Origin: Cynocephalus volans
Lineage: Eukaryota > Chordata > Mammalia > Dermoptera > Cynocephalidae
DNA: 64,000 bases
Assembly (NCBI RefSeq): GCF_027409185.1
Contig: NC_084463.1
Coordinates: 72,959,852-73,023,851 of the forward strand
Direction: 5' to 3'
Below the pieces are notes generated by a model that saw only the letters and a list, made by a program, of their open reading frames with translations, was not told the DNA's origin and did not search any database. Position 1 is the stretch's first letter. Every line of letters starts with the position of its first letter. This document shows positions 23,160 through 33,795 of this stretch, piece after piece. Made by a program: the position numbers and the translations under genes.

Positions 23160-25990
23160 AAGAATTCACTACAGTAAATGTACCCAGAAGTGAGATTGCT
23201 GAGTCATATGGTTGTTCTAATTTTAAGTTTTTGAGAAACCTTGATACTGTTTTCCAAAATAGTTGTACTAATATACATTCTGACCAACAGTGTACAAGGG
23301 TTTCCTTTTCGCCACACCCTCACCAACACTTATTGCTTGTCTTTTTGATAACAACCATCCTAACGGGTGTGAGGTAATAACTTGTGGTTTTAGTTTGCAT
23401 TTCCTTGATGATTAGTGATTTTGAGCATTTTTTCATGTGACTGTTGGCCATTTGAATGTCTTGAGAAATGTCTTTTCAGGGTTTTTGGCCATTTTAAAAT
23501 CAGGTTGTTAGTTTTCTTGCTATTGAGTTGTTTGAGTTTCTTATATATTTTAGATATTAGCCCCTAATCAGATATATAGTTTGCAAATGTTTTCTCCCTT
23601 TCTATAGGTTATCTCTTCATTCTATTTATTGCTTTTGGTATACAAAAGCTTTTTAGTTTAATGCAATCTCATTTGTCTATTTTTTCTTTTGTTGCTTATG
23701 CTTTTGGGATCATATCCAAAATCTCTTTGCCCAGACTAATTTCAAAAAGCTTTTCTCCTATGTTTTCCTGTAGTAGTTTTATCTTTTCAAGTATTATGTT
23801 TAAGTATTTAATCCATTTTGAGTTGATTTTTATATATGGGGTGAGATAAGGGTCAAATTTTATTTTTCTGCACGTTATATACCCAGTTTTCTCAACATCA
23901 TTCTATGGGGTCATTTCCCCTTTGTGTGTTCTTGGCATCTTTGTTGAAGATCAGTTGACTATAATAGGATAGATTCATTTCTGGGCTCCCTAGTTTGTTC
24001 CATTGGTCTATCTGTCTGTTTTTGTGCCAGTAACATACTGTTTTGATTACTATAGCTTTGCAGTAAATTTTAAAATAGGGCAGTATGATGCTTCCTATTT
24101 GTTCTTTTTGCTCAGGATTGCTTTGGCTATCCAGGGTTTTTTACAGTTCCATACGAATTTTAGGGTAGATTTTTTTTTTCTTTTTCTGTGAAAAAATCAT
24201 TGAAATTTTGATGAAAAATTTATTGACTCTGTAGATTTCTTTGGGTAGTATGAACATTTTAACAATATTAATCCTTTCAATCCATAAACATGGTATATCT
24301 TTCCACTTATTTGTGTCTTCTTCAATTTCTTTCATTACTGTTTTATAGTTTTCAGTATACAGAACTTTCACCTCCTAAATATTTTTTTGAAGCTGTTGCA
24401 AATGGGATTGTTTTCTTGATTTCTTTTTCAGATAGTTCACTGTTAGTATATAGAAATGCCACTCATTTTTAGATGTTGATTTTGTATTCTGCAACTTCAC
24501 TGAATTCATTTGTTAGTTTTAACAGTTTTTTGTTGGAATCTTTTAGGTTTTCTATATATATAAGATCATGTTATCGGCAAACAGAGACAATTTAACTTTT
24601 TTCTTTCCTATTTGGATGCCTTTTATTTCTTTTTCTTGCTTAATTGCTCTGGTAGGACTCACAAACTACATTGAAAAGAAGTGGTGAGAGTGGGCACCCT
24701 TGTCTTCTTCCTGATCTTAGAGAGAAAGCTTTCAAGTTTTTACCATTGATTATGATGTTAACTGTACGCTTGTCCTTTATTGTGTTGAAATACATTCCTT
24801 CTATGCCTAATTTTTTGAGGGTTTTTACAATAATACAATGTTGAATTTTGCCAAATGCTTTTTCTAAATCCATTGAGATAATATGTTTTTGTCCTTCATT
24901 CTGTTAATATGGTGTATAACCTTTTTTGATTTGTGTATGTTGAATCCTTGTATTCCAGAGTTAAATATCACTTGATCGTGGTTAGTAATGCTTTTAATGT
25001 GCTGTTGAATTTAATTTGTTAGCATTTTGTTATGGATTTTTTATCTATGTTCATCAAGGATATTGGCCTGTATTTTTTTTTTTTTCCTTTTAGTGTCCTT
25101 GTCTGGATTTGGTATCAGGGTAATGTTGGTCTTGTAAAATAAGTTTGGGGGCATTCCTTCCTCTTCAATTTTTTGAAAGAGTTTGAGAAAAATTGGTATT
25201 AGTTCTGTTTTAAATGTGAGGTAGAATTTAGTAGTGAAAACCATCAGGTACTCGGCTTTTCTTTCACAGGAGTTTTTGATTACTGAGACAATTTTCTTAT
25301 TTATTACTGGTCTGTTCAGATTTTCTCTTTCTTCATTGTTCAGTCTTGGTAGGTTGTATGTGTCTAGGAATTTATTCACTTCTAGATTATCCAATTTGTT
25401 GGTGTATAGCTGTTCTTAGTAGTCTCATAGTTCTTTGTATTTCTGTGGTATCAGTTGTAATGTATCCTTTTTCATTTCTGATTTTATTTATTTGAGTCTG
25501 CTTTCTGGTTTTCTTAGTTAACTAGCTAAGGTTTGTCTGTTTTGTTTAACTTTTCAAAAACCAACTATTAGTTTTGTTAATCTTTTCTATTGTTTTCCCA
25601 TTCTCTAGTTTATGTATTTCTTCTCTGGTAGTTGCTGATTTCTTTCCTTCTACTAACATTGAGCTTAGTCTATTCTTCTTTTTCTAGTTCCTTGAGGTAT
25701 AACATTAGGTTGTTTATGATATCTTTATTTTTTTAAAAAATCTTTCTTTTTCCTCTTAGCACTGCTTTTGCTGCATCCCATAAGTTTTGGTGTGTTGTGT
25801 TTCCATTTTGTTTGTCTCAAGATATTTTAAAATTTCCCTTTTGATTTCTTCTTTGATCCATTGGTTGTTCAGGAGCATGCTGTTTAATATCCACATCTTT
25901 GTAAATTCTTCAAATTTCCTCCTGTTACTGATTTTTAGTTTCATGCCATTGTGGTCATAAAAGATACTTGATATGATTTCAGTCTTCTCA
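23160..25990 (-). mobile_element. Old L1 ORF2, long decayed copy
   Basis: About 2.8 kb reads as the complement of L1 ORF2 from its C-terminal region back towards the endonuclease-RT linker. Landmarks include ccaacagtgtacaagggttt (3' end of ORF2), the RT block near 24640-24870 ([14 protein letters not shown] in the - frame) and sequence upstream of the RT near 25040-25400. Frames are broken by many stops and indels, so it is a fossil with no coding role. Confidence 0.85.
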
Positions 25991-26059
25991 ACTTTGTTAA
26001 GATTATATGTACATGTACTTAAAGTTATACCTGTATCTTTCTGTAGTATATTTTATGAT

Positions 26060-26730
26060 TTTTAAAAATTACGTTTAACTTCTTAATTCATTCCATTTAC
26101 TTTGGCAAAGGTATGAGATAAAAATCTAATTCAATTTATTTAATATTCCTTCATTACCACCATGAATTAAAATGTGATCTTTATCATATCTTAAAATCTT
26201 TTGTATCTTAAGGTTGTTTACTCTACTTTTTATTATATTCTATTGATGTTTCCATTTTTCTGAGTGCCAATGTATTTTATTTAGTGTTGCTTTGCAAAAT
26301 TATTTGAGGTTTTATAAACCAACTTCATTTCATTGCTTCTTAATTTTGGATTTTTCTTGCTTTTGACACATTTATTTATAGAAATGTGAAAAAGTGAATA
26401 GTAGATAAAACTTGTCCCTAGATGGAAAGACAACATTGAAAATACTACATTCTATTCAAATTAATTTATAAATTTAATACAAATATAATTGGTATCAATA
26501 AAATATATTATATAATTTGATGTAGCCCTTGATTCATTTTTCAATTAGGTCTTAATGGAGTTTTATAATTTTCTTTACATAGTCTTACAATTTTTGGTTA
26601 AATTTATATTCATTTCATAATAGCTTTTACTTTATTTTGGCTATTATATTTTGGCTAATGCTAGTATGTAGTAAAACTACTTAATTTTCCATATTTACTT
26701 TTATTATCTAACACTGTACCAAATACAATT
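26060..26730 (-). mobile_element. Highly degraded L1-like sequence
   Basis: Faint blocks such as caaaggtatgagataaaaatc, ttctgagtgccaatgta and gagttttataattttcttta follow the order of L1 ORF2 in complement. The assignment is weak. Confidence 0.35.
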
Positions 26731-26879
26731 CTCACTTCTCAATTCTAATACTACTCAGTTAAAAAATCTTGACTTTTTTTTTTACAGTAAACAATTATGT
26801 AACCTATAAACTAATTGTTTTATATTTTCCTTTTAAGCTTTTTTCTCTTATTTATTATTTTTATTATTTATTATTTTTT

Positions 26880-27330
26880 ACTTTATAAAAATTATTTATT
26901 GAAACATATTGATTATACATATTTATGAGGTACAGAGTTATATTTCAGTACATGTATACAATGTCTGCTAATCTATTCAGGGTGATTAGCCTATGCATTA
27001 ACTTTTTAATTACAAAAGTTATTCATTTCTTTGTGATGTGTTCAATTGATCTCTACTCTCCTTGTCATTATGTTACATGCAGTAAATCATTATTGATTAT
27101 AGGTTTCTGGGTCAACTGTACACCAGCAGGGCTTATTTTTCCTATCTTGCCATACTTTTGTGTCCATTAATCAGCCTCTCACTATTCTTCCTCTCCCATC
27201 CCCTTTCCCACCTCTAGTAACCATAGTTCTTCTCTCTCCTCTTCAACTTATTATTATTATTAATTTATTTTTGTTTGCTTGTTTTGTTTTGTTCTCTTTT
27301 TTTAGCTCCACATATGAGCTATTGTAGAAG
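26880..27330 (-). mobile_element. Old L1 3'UTR fragment
   Basis: The complement of an L1 3'UTR starts in a T-rich stretch (the former tail) and includes atacatatttatgaggtaca, cagggtgattagcctatgca and ctctcccatcccctttccca. The remnant of late ORF2 is at its right edge (agctccacatatgagc). Confidence 0.65.
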
Positions 27331-28660
27331 TTCTTACCTAATGAATAATAGTAACCATAATAACATGTTTAGCTTATTTCTTACATGGTAACATCTCTGG
27401 TATTTTGCTATGTTGTTTTTATCCAAAATAGGCCTTTGCCATGTTAAATATGCATCTATTATTCTTAGTTTACTAAGATTTTAATATTGTTATTTTTACA
27501 ATCACGAGTAGATATTGAATTTTATTAACTGTGCTTTTTGGATCCATGGAGATGGTGATTAATTTCTGAATTTTAGACATTTTCCTGAAGGATCTTAGTG
27601 TCCATTTAATTTCCACAGATATACTAATTTACTTTATACTATATGTGGAAAATTGAGGCCCAGGCTGCATTTCAGCATGTCCAGTGATAGGAAACCAAAA
27701 CAAAATTAAAGCAGCTCAATTCGTTCTTGAAATGTCTTCATTTACTGAACCTGTTATGGGCGACATTCATCCATAAATCAGCAGTCCTCTCCACAGTCTT
27801 CTGACTTTTTATGAATTGCTCCTCTGTTACCCAGTCCATGTTTTTCAGTCTTGCTGACAAATATATTACACAATGACCTTGTCAAATAGTTTACTGAAAG
27901 CATCCTAATACTTCTATCCAAAGAAATTAATTTAGTCCATCATGACTTGTTCTAAGTGAAAACACGTTAATCACAAATGCTTACAAAATACCCATACAAT
28001 GATGTTAGAATTTTGTATATCTACGTCAAGCTTGAATCAGAGCAAAAATTGAAATAGATTGCTATTTTAATTTTTCTATATGTTTCTAATAGTTGATAAC
28101 ATAATAAAATTTTAGCTGCAAGAAAGATATCATATGTAATTATTATAATCTCTTTACTTTAAAAATTAAGAAATTGAGGTTCAAAGATCTAGTAGCACCT
28201 GCTTCTGTTTCACTCAAACCACAATTTACAGAGGATCTCTGTTCATAGAGGATCAGCCTTTCTGACACTTCTAGGGTGTTTTTGTTTTTCCCTTGTGGAT
28301 TCTACACGCGTTAGGAGTCAGGGCTCAGGGTTTCCATGCTTTAGAATATCCGCATGAATTTGCGACTAAACATTTATCTGTAGCTCTGGCCAGCTAACCC
28401 CAACTGCATTTCCCAGAAAGGATCTTGTCTTAGTGGTTTCTCATCAACCTCAGGATCTCACAAACCACAGCTGCTTTAAGTTTTCTGTCTTCTTAGCTTC
28501 CTCTTGAGCTGTTAAGCATCTAGTAACATTTTCCCAACCTTTTGCCCCTAGTGACAATTTTTTTTCTTTCCCCTTGAGTTCCTAGCCTGAGACCTTCCAG
28601 AGGACAACCCTTTTTCCCTACTCATCTTGCCTATATTGACTTTTCAAAATATTATGTTAC
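27331..28660. other. Unassigned intergenic sequence
   Basis: I recognise no gene or element. Confidence 0.4.
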
Positions 28661-29010
28661 ATACACTGGAATACTACTCAGCTATATATAAAAAACATAC
28701 CATTTGCAGCAACATGGATGGAACTGGAGACCATCGTGTTAAGTGAAGCAAGTCAGGCACAAAAAGACAAATACCACATGATCTCACTTATATGTGAAAT
28801 CTAATAGTTCTCATAGATGTAGAGAGTAGAATAATGGTTACCAGAGGCCAGGGGCATGGAAGGGGAGGAGGAAAAGTGGGGGACCAATGGGTACAAGACT
28901 ATGCTATGTATCCTAAGTGAATCACTGTGCAGTATATACATGTATTGAAACAACACAGTGAACCCCACAGATATGTACAAAAAAATAAGATATTTTGAAT
29001 AAGAAAAAAA
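28661..29010 (+). mobile_element. Old L1 3' end
   Basis: It begins in late ORF2 (actggaatactactcagcta, aacatggatggaactggaga, aaataccacatgatctcact) and runs through a recognisable old-type 3'UTR (gaataatggttaccagaggc, gtatatacatgtattgaaac). It is a different, older subfamily than copies A-E, whose 3'UTRs differ completely. Confidence 0.75.
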
Positions 29011-29571
29011 GGGCCCCACAAGGAAAAAAAACCAAACCAAATAAAACAAAACCCCAAAATACTGTTTTATAATAGTAATGCCAGTTTTTGTGAAATCAAT
29101 CAATCAAATAGTGCAGATGTGTATATGAGGCAGAAGTCCTCTCTCAATGACATCCCTCCCTCCACCCACAGAGACACATAAACCCACCTTCATCCTCACA
29201 TCTGAGTTAACAACTGAGTGATTTTTTTCATTTCAATTCCATAAACATACTACATAAACACACATAACCTAAAATTGCATAGCAATTTCCAACTTTGTGA
29301 GAACTATGAGTTCTTCACTCACCCAACAATTTTTTTAACTCAGTGAGAGCTATTGTTTCCTCATTCATGTAACTTTCTTTATTACCCCAGATCTGTTTGA
29401 TGCTTTTGTACTTGATTCAAAAATACATTATTTGATTGAGAAGTTTCATCTTGTTCTTTACTGGTTTCATTGTTTTTAATGTAATTAAAGTGATAAAACT
29501 GCATAGATGACTACAGGATGTGGAAAGTTAGGGAGGGAGGGGTCCTGAGTAATTATATATCTGCTTACTGA
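29011..29571. other. Unassigned sequence
   Basis: I recognise no gene here. Confidence 0.4.
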
Positions 29572-29690
29572 TAAATAAACAGAGGCAGAGAGAGATTAGA
29601 TGAAAACACACAGCTTCAGTTAGGGCAGTGGTTGGAATGAAAAGCCAGGCTTTCAGACTTCCAGTCCAGTGCTCTTTCAGAATCTTCTAA
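29572..29690 (+). mobile_element. MIR 3' fragment
   Basis: The order aacagaggcagagagagatta, acacacagcttcagttaggg, ccaggctttcagacttccag matches the MIR 3' half. Confidence 0.45.
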
Positions 29691-30785
29691 TCCTTTGTAT
29701 ACCAACTTCCCCCTCCTGGGAATTCTATAAATGAATCTGCATTTTATCAGTCTAGTACTCACTAAACTTCAAATAACAGAGAAAAGCATGTCTTATCTTG
29801 CCAAATGATAAATTGATGTCACATTATAAGTTTACTGTAATAATTTTTTCAGTGTGAAAGTTGTTACTTGTGAATGAAAAACAGTGTTATGAGAAAAGGC
29901 ACAAACAGCTCAACCAACTATAACAAAAACAAAGTAAATTCTGTCTCAATTTTTGTTTTTAAGTTAAAGACTAACATGTCAACTAACACCGTAAGTGTTT
30001 TTTGAGTTTGCTTTAACTTATAGAATTTGAGTCAGGCAGAAAACGTTTGAATATTACTTTCCCTATTAAATTGTTTCCCATATTTGATGTTTCCGAACAG
30101 ATTACCTTGCACTATTTAAATTAAACATTTATTAACTAATTCATTCAAGCATCAAAGCTGTTGAGTACTTACAGAGAGCAGTTGCCATAAGCAAACAAAT
30201 TTCAAGGCTGATATCTTATTGCTAATTATAATTACTAGGAAATAGTAAGAATTTTAAATCATGACTCCACATATTGAGAGATCAAAAAGGGAGACTCTTA
30301 AATCAACAACAACAGACTTCAGAATGATGCAGCATAAATGTTCATTCAGGGTAAATGTTCTTTCAGTGGCCAAGAACGTTTTCCTTATTGTTTTTCTATA
30401 CTTCATCATCCATCCATTCATTCCCTATTCTTCTGTTAAATACAAAGCTAGGCCCTCAGGATACAATGGGTTCTGCTCTCTCTGAGCTTCAGTTCTTAGT
30501 GTACCAGCAAATTTACAAGTTTCTAACTTTGTGACCTTTTCCCCAACCCCCCACCCCACCTCCAGTTAATTACTTTTGCTGACACTTCTAATATCCATTT
30601 CATGGTCCACTTATTCATGGTAAGCAAAAATACCTTTACAGACAGGATTTCAGACAGTCTGGCTTTCTTCAATCCAGTTGCAATGGGCTTCCTATTTTTT
30701 TGTGGCTGGCCTCTTGCTATGCATGTCTTAACTAGTACCTCTTTGGAGAGGCCTTTTTAAAAACCGTCTAATGAGTAGTAGTCAG
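29691..30785. other. Unassigned sequence
   Basis: I recognise no gene here. Confidence 0.4.
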
Positions 30786-30997
30786 TCCCCAGTTATCATC
30801 ACATCAACCTGTTTTATTTTCATTGTAGCCTTTGCCTCTGATACTTTCTCATTTCCATGTTTAGTCTCTGTCTCCCTACATTCCTTGAAAGTGCTATGAC
30901 AGGAAGGTGCTTTATCTGCTTGCTTGCCTCTGGATCCTAAAACAGTGCTTGGCACACAGTTGACATTCATCAAATATTTGTTGAATGAATGAATGGG
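30786..30997 (+). mobile_element. L2 3' end
   Basis: The classic L2 ending is visible: cctaaaacagtgcttggcac followed by aaatatttgttgaatgaatg. Confidence 0.6.
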
Positions 30998-31045
30998 TTC
31001 TTAATTGACTACTACTGCTTGAACTACTACAAATATTGATTCACT

Positions 31046-31308
31046 CTTGTTGAGAAGTTTATTTTTTTTAACATTTTTTACTAATTTTATTTATACATAT
31101 TTATGGGTACAGATTTGACTATTAGTTTTTGTGTAGAGTATGTGATGATCCAATCAATACTATTAGCATGCTCATCATTACAAATCGTAATATGGAATGC
31201 TTCTCGAATTTGTGGGTCATCCTTGTGCAGAGGCCATGCTAATCATCTCTGTATCGTTCCAGTTTTAGTATATGTGCTGCACAAGCGAGCACCTTGTTGA
31301 TAAGTTTA
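31046..31308 (-). mobile_element. U6 snRNA-L1 chimeric retroinsertion
   Basis: On the - strand a full-length U6-like sequence (31292 down to 31189) runs straight into an L1 3'UTR end (31188 down to about 31070) and an A-rich tail (T-rich on +, 31062-31083). The unit is bounded by a 16-bp direct repeat with one mismatch: cttgttgagaagttta at 31046-31061 and cttgttgataagttta at 31293-31308. The repeat abuts the U6 5' end exactly. This is the structure expected when L1 reverse transcription switches template from L1 RNA to U6 RNA during insertion, a class known from human genomes. Confidence 0.9.
31189..31292 (-). pseudogene. U6 spliceosomal RNA pseudogene
   Basis: The - strand carries about 104 nt aligned end to end with U6 snRNA: the 5' GTGCTCGCTT, the ATATACTAAAA stretch, the ACAGAGA box and the 3' GCATTCCATAT. 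Scattered substitutions distinguish it from canonical U6, for example in the first stem and in the region after the AGC triad. No U6-type promoter (PSE and TATA spacing) is evident in the flank beyond 31308, as expected for a retrocopy. It is fused to an L1 tail. Function as a U6 gene is unlikely. Confidence 0.92.
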
Positions 31309-31719
31309 AAAGTATATCTTAGAATTCAAAGCAGTTTGGAAATGCGGGAAACATCTGGCAGAGAAATAATTCCGGGTTTTGAAGTGATGTAAGAAAACTT
31401 TTTCTCTGAAGTAAGCAGGTTGTTGGCTTCTTTACCAGAAAATGCTTGCTCATTTTTGTTGGTTTGCTCAGGACTGGGAACATCTGGCACTGGGAACCTA
31501 GAGTGCTTTTCGTTTTGAAGTAGAGTCGCAATAACTTCAGGGGTTTGGAGTAAGAGAGAAAATGACCTAAGAAAATGAAAATATTCTGGAGAAAGGAGAA
31601 GCTCGTGTCTCTTTTAAAAAACACGTTTCCTTGGTTCTCCAAGAGTGTTACTTAAGGAAGGCTTCCTAGAAAGCCCTCAGTTGGTGTCGTTATTAAATAG
31701 ACTCTGAAAGCAGTAGAGT

Positions 31720-31720
<1 letters not shown>
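31309..31720. other. Unassigned sequence upstream of TRPC6
   Basis: This is AT-rich sequence between the U6-L1 insertion and the A-run. I recognise no element. Confidence 0.4.

Positions 31721-31756
<36 letters not shown>
31721..31756. repeat. Poly(A) run of 36
   Basis: The uninterrupted A tract lies roughly 115 bp upstream of the first ATG in the TRPC6 leader. No retroelement body or target duplication is obvious around it. Confidence 0.95.
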
Positions 31757-31758
<2 letters not shown>

Positions 31759-31870
31759 CGTGTCTGGCTCCACCTAGTTTAGGTTCATCCCGGCCCTGAA
31801 AGTTGTGGCTACTGGACAGGCTTTGGCTGCTTTCTAAAACGTCGTTCCGATCCCTTTAAAGGTGGGGACC

Positions 31871-31927
31871 ATGACGGAGGGTGCGGGGGAAGAAGGCGGG
31901 AGCCCAGGGCTGGAGAGTCTCGGTTGA
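31871..31927 (+). other. Possible upstream ORF in the TRPC6 leader
   Basis: ATG at 31871 has A at -3 and is followed by 17 further codons and TGA at 31925. It could dampen translation of TRPC6 if transcripts begin upstream of it. Whether they do cannot be told from the sequence. Confidence 0.35.
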
Positions 31928-32298
31928 CATAGTAACTCTTCAGCTCGGTCTCCCTTGCTCTGCGCTCTCAGGCTCCGCTGCCACCCGCGGCCCCGCCTGC
32001 GCTCTTTCTCCCGGGAGCCCCGGGCCGCATCCTCTCGGCGTCCCCGCGGCCGGACGCGTTCTTGTCGCGGTACCCTCTGCGCCCCCCTAGGTGGTGAGCT
32101 CTCTCCGGGCCATCGGGGAGCCACTCGCGAAGACCAGACCGCAGGCGTCTGCACCCCCGCTTCACCCTCGTCTCCTGGGCACCGCTCTGCCCCGGACCAG
32201 TTCAGCGGGTGACGCGGCCCTTCCGCACCGCGTCCCCGCTGGAACTGCCGACGCGCCTCCCTCAGGAGTGAGGTCCGGGCCCGTCGGGCGTTCCCGCC

Positions 32299-32468
32299 AT
32301 GAGCCAGAGCCCCGCGTTCGGGCCCCGGAGGAGCGGCTGTCCCCGGGTGGTTGCCGGATCCGGCGCGCGGCGCAACGAGAGCCAGGACTATCTGCTCATG
32401 GACTCGGAGCTGGGCGACGACAGCTGCCCGCAGCCCCCGCTGCCCCCCTACGGCTACTACCCCTGCCT
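32299..32468 (+). CDS. TRPC6: TRPC6, coding exon 1 (N-terminal 56 codons)
   Basis: TRPC6 is a diacylglycerol-activated, calcium-permeable cation channel of the plasma membrane, important in podocytes and smooth muscle. The exon encodes the cytosolic N-terminus ahead of the ankyrin repeats. It opens [11 protein letters not shown], contains [20 protein letters not shown] and ends YGYYPC, matching human TRPC6 residue for residue in length, with differences mainly in residues 12-22 and 41-50. The ATG sits in a good context (gccATGa). After two bases of codon 57 comes a consensus donor, GTAAGT, at 32469, so intron 1 is phase 2. Exon 2 and the rest of the channel lie beyond this window. The neighbouring L1s do not touch the exon. 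The gene assignment is confident. The splice is inferred from the donor and from where the human similarity ends. Confidence 0.93.
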
Positions 32469-32474
32469 GTAAGT
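32469..32474 (+). other. TRPC6: TRPC6 intron 1 splice donor
   Basis: GTAAGT directly follows codon 57 position 2. Reading through it would give an immediate TAA, so the coding frame must splice here. Intron 1 continues to the end of the window (at least 31.5 kb), consistent with the very long first intron of TRPC6. Confidence 0.9.
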
Positions 32475-33639
32475 GCGGACGGCGCGGGCGCGGGCTGCGC
32501 GGCGGGAGGCCGTGCGCTCGCACGACCGTGGCAGCCCGCGTGTGTGCCTCCAAGGGCCGGGGCTGGGACCCGAGCGGGTGGCGGGGAGCGCGCGGGGCTG
32601 GGTTTGCTCCTAGGGAGCCCTCGACAGTGAGACCGCGGAGCACCCACACCCTACAGGTGATCAGGTGAATGGTCAATTTCTTTAGCCCAGGACACTCTGC
32701 GCCCTCAAGAGACTCAGTATTGCTGCGCGACAGGCGTGATCTGAAGGGAAGGAGGGCTGATTCGAATGTGCGCCCCCGTGACTCCTAGCCTAGGTGCGAG
32801 GCATGACTAGAATTGAGGGTCCTTGGTGCCCCCTCGGTGCGTGCGGGAAACTGGAGAACCCGCGCGCGGAGCAGTCGAGCAGTTTCCACGCGCTGTCTGC
32901 CTTATCTATCTTTTCAGGTGGGGCGCACTGGTCCTCCGGCACTCAGCGGCTGGGAGGTGCGCAGGTGTGCGTGGGAGGGGGTGGACCTGCCCCCGGGACG
33001 TCTTCTCTTCCGCACCTGGGCGTTGGGGTTAGAAGACGGAGAAGCAGAAGCAACAGGCTTCTGCACGGAGCTTTTGACAGGCGCGTCTGGAGAGACTAGC
33101 CTGGCAGGGGCGCGGGCCGGTGAGGGCGTCCGCTCTTTTGTGGTGGCCTCTGAGTAACCGGGAGCCTTTATTTAAGAATCTGGATTTTTAGGGGAGGGGA
33201 AAGGAGGGGTCAGGCAGAGAGTGGAATCAAGGAGAAGAAAAGTATCCCCTCCGCACACGTCTGCGACCTCATGTGCGGCGGACAGATAGCCTATCTGCCT
33301 CGTTGCCCCTTTACTTGACTGGGAGTCGGGTTTCCTGATCTGTCACAGCCATCCGTGAGCGGTTTCCCGACGTGACGTTGTCAGCTCTGTAAGCAGCTCT
33401 AGGCGGAGGGAGGGTTCACCCCACAGGCGCTTGGCAGACCCTCCTGCTGGATACGTGCGCCTTTGGGGCACTGGTCAGGGCGCGCCAGAGTCAAGGCCTG
33501 CTGTGGTTCCCTTTCGCAATAAGAGGTGAGCCCCAGGACACGGGGCATCTAATTTTTCCCCAAACAAAGAAAAAAGTTAGAACTGGTTCCGTTCATCTAT
33601 ATGTACAATTAGAAATCATTTAGTATCACTTGCCTTTTC

Positions 33640-33795
33640 TCTTTTTTAAAAAAATCAAAATATAATTTACATAACATAAAATTTACCCATTTAAGTTGTG
33701 CAGTGTGGTGTTGTTTAACATATCCATAAAGTTGTGCAACCGTCACCGATATCTAGTTCCAGGAAATTTTCATCACCCCTAAAATAAATCTTATA
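33640..33795. repeat. Ancient interspersed repeat
   Basis: The stretch ataatttacataacataaaa...gtgcagtgtggtgttgtttaa...gttgtgcaaccgtcaccgat is a familiar dispersed mammalian sequence. I cannot name its family with confidence. Confidence 0.45.

Larger units (their letters stand above)
31760..33560 (+). promoter_or_regulatory. TRPC6: TRPC6 CpG-rich promoter and first-exon region
   Basis: Composition changes sharply from AT-rich to GC- and CpG-rich DNA around the exon, densest at about 31940-32640. A weak TATA-like TTTAAA lies at 31855-31860. The transcription start is not visible directly. Given known TRPC6 leaders of a few hundred nucleotides, it probably falls near 31850-31950. The only ATG I see between there and the coding start opens an 18-codon upstream frame (31871-31927). 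GC richness fades through the first kilobase of intron 1. Confidence 0.65.

Noticed and set aside
31189-31292. A functional U6 gene
   Set aside because: Substitutions, fusion to an L1 tail, a TSD directly at the 5' end and no PSE/TATA promoter all indicate a retropseudogene.
31834-32676. 280-codon antisense frame across TRPC6 exon 1
   Set aside because: It results from stop-poor GC-rich DNA and is proline/arginine-rich low-complexity sequence. The sense exon explains the region.
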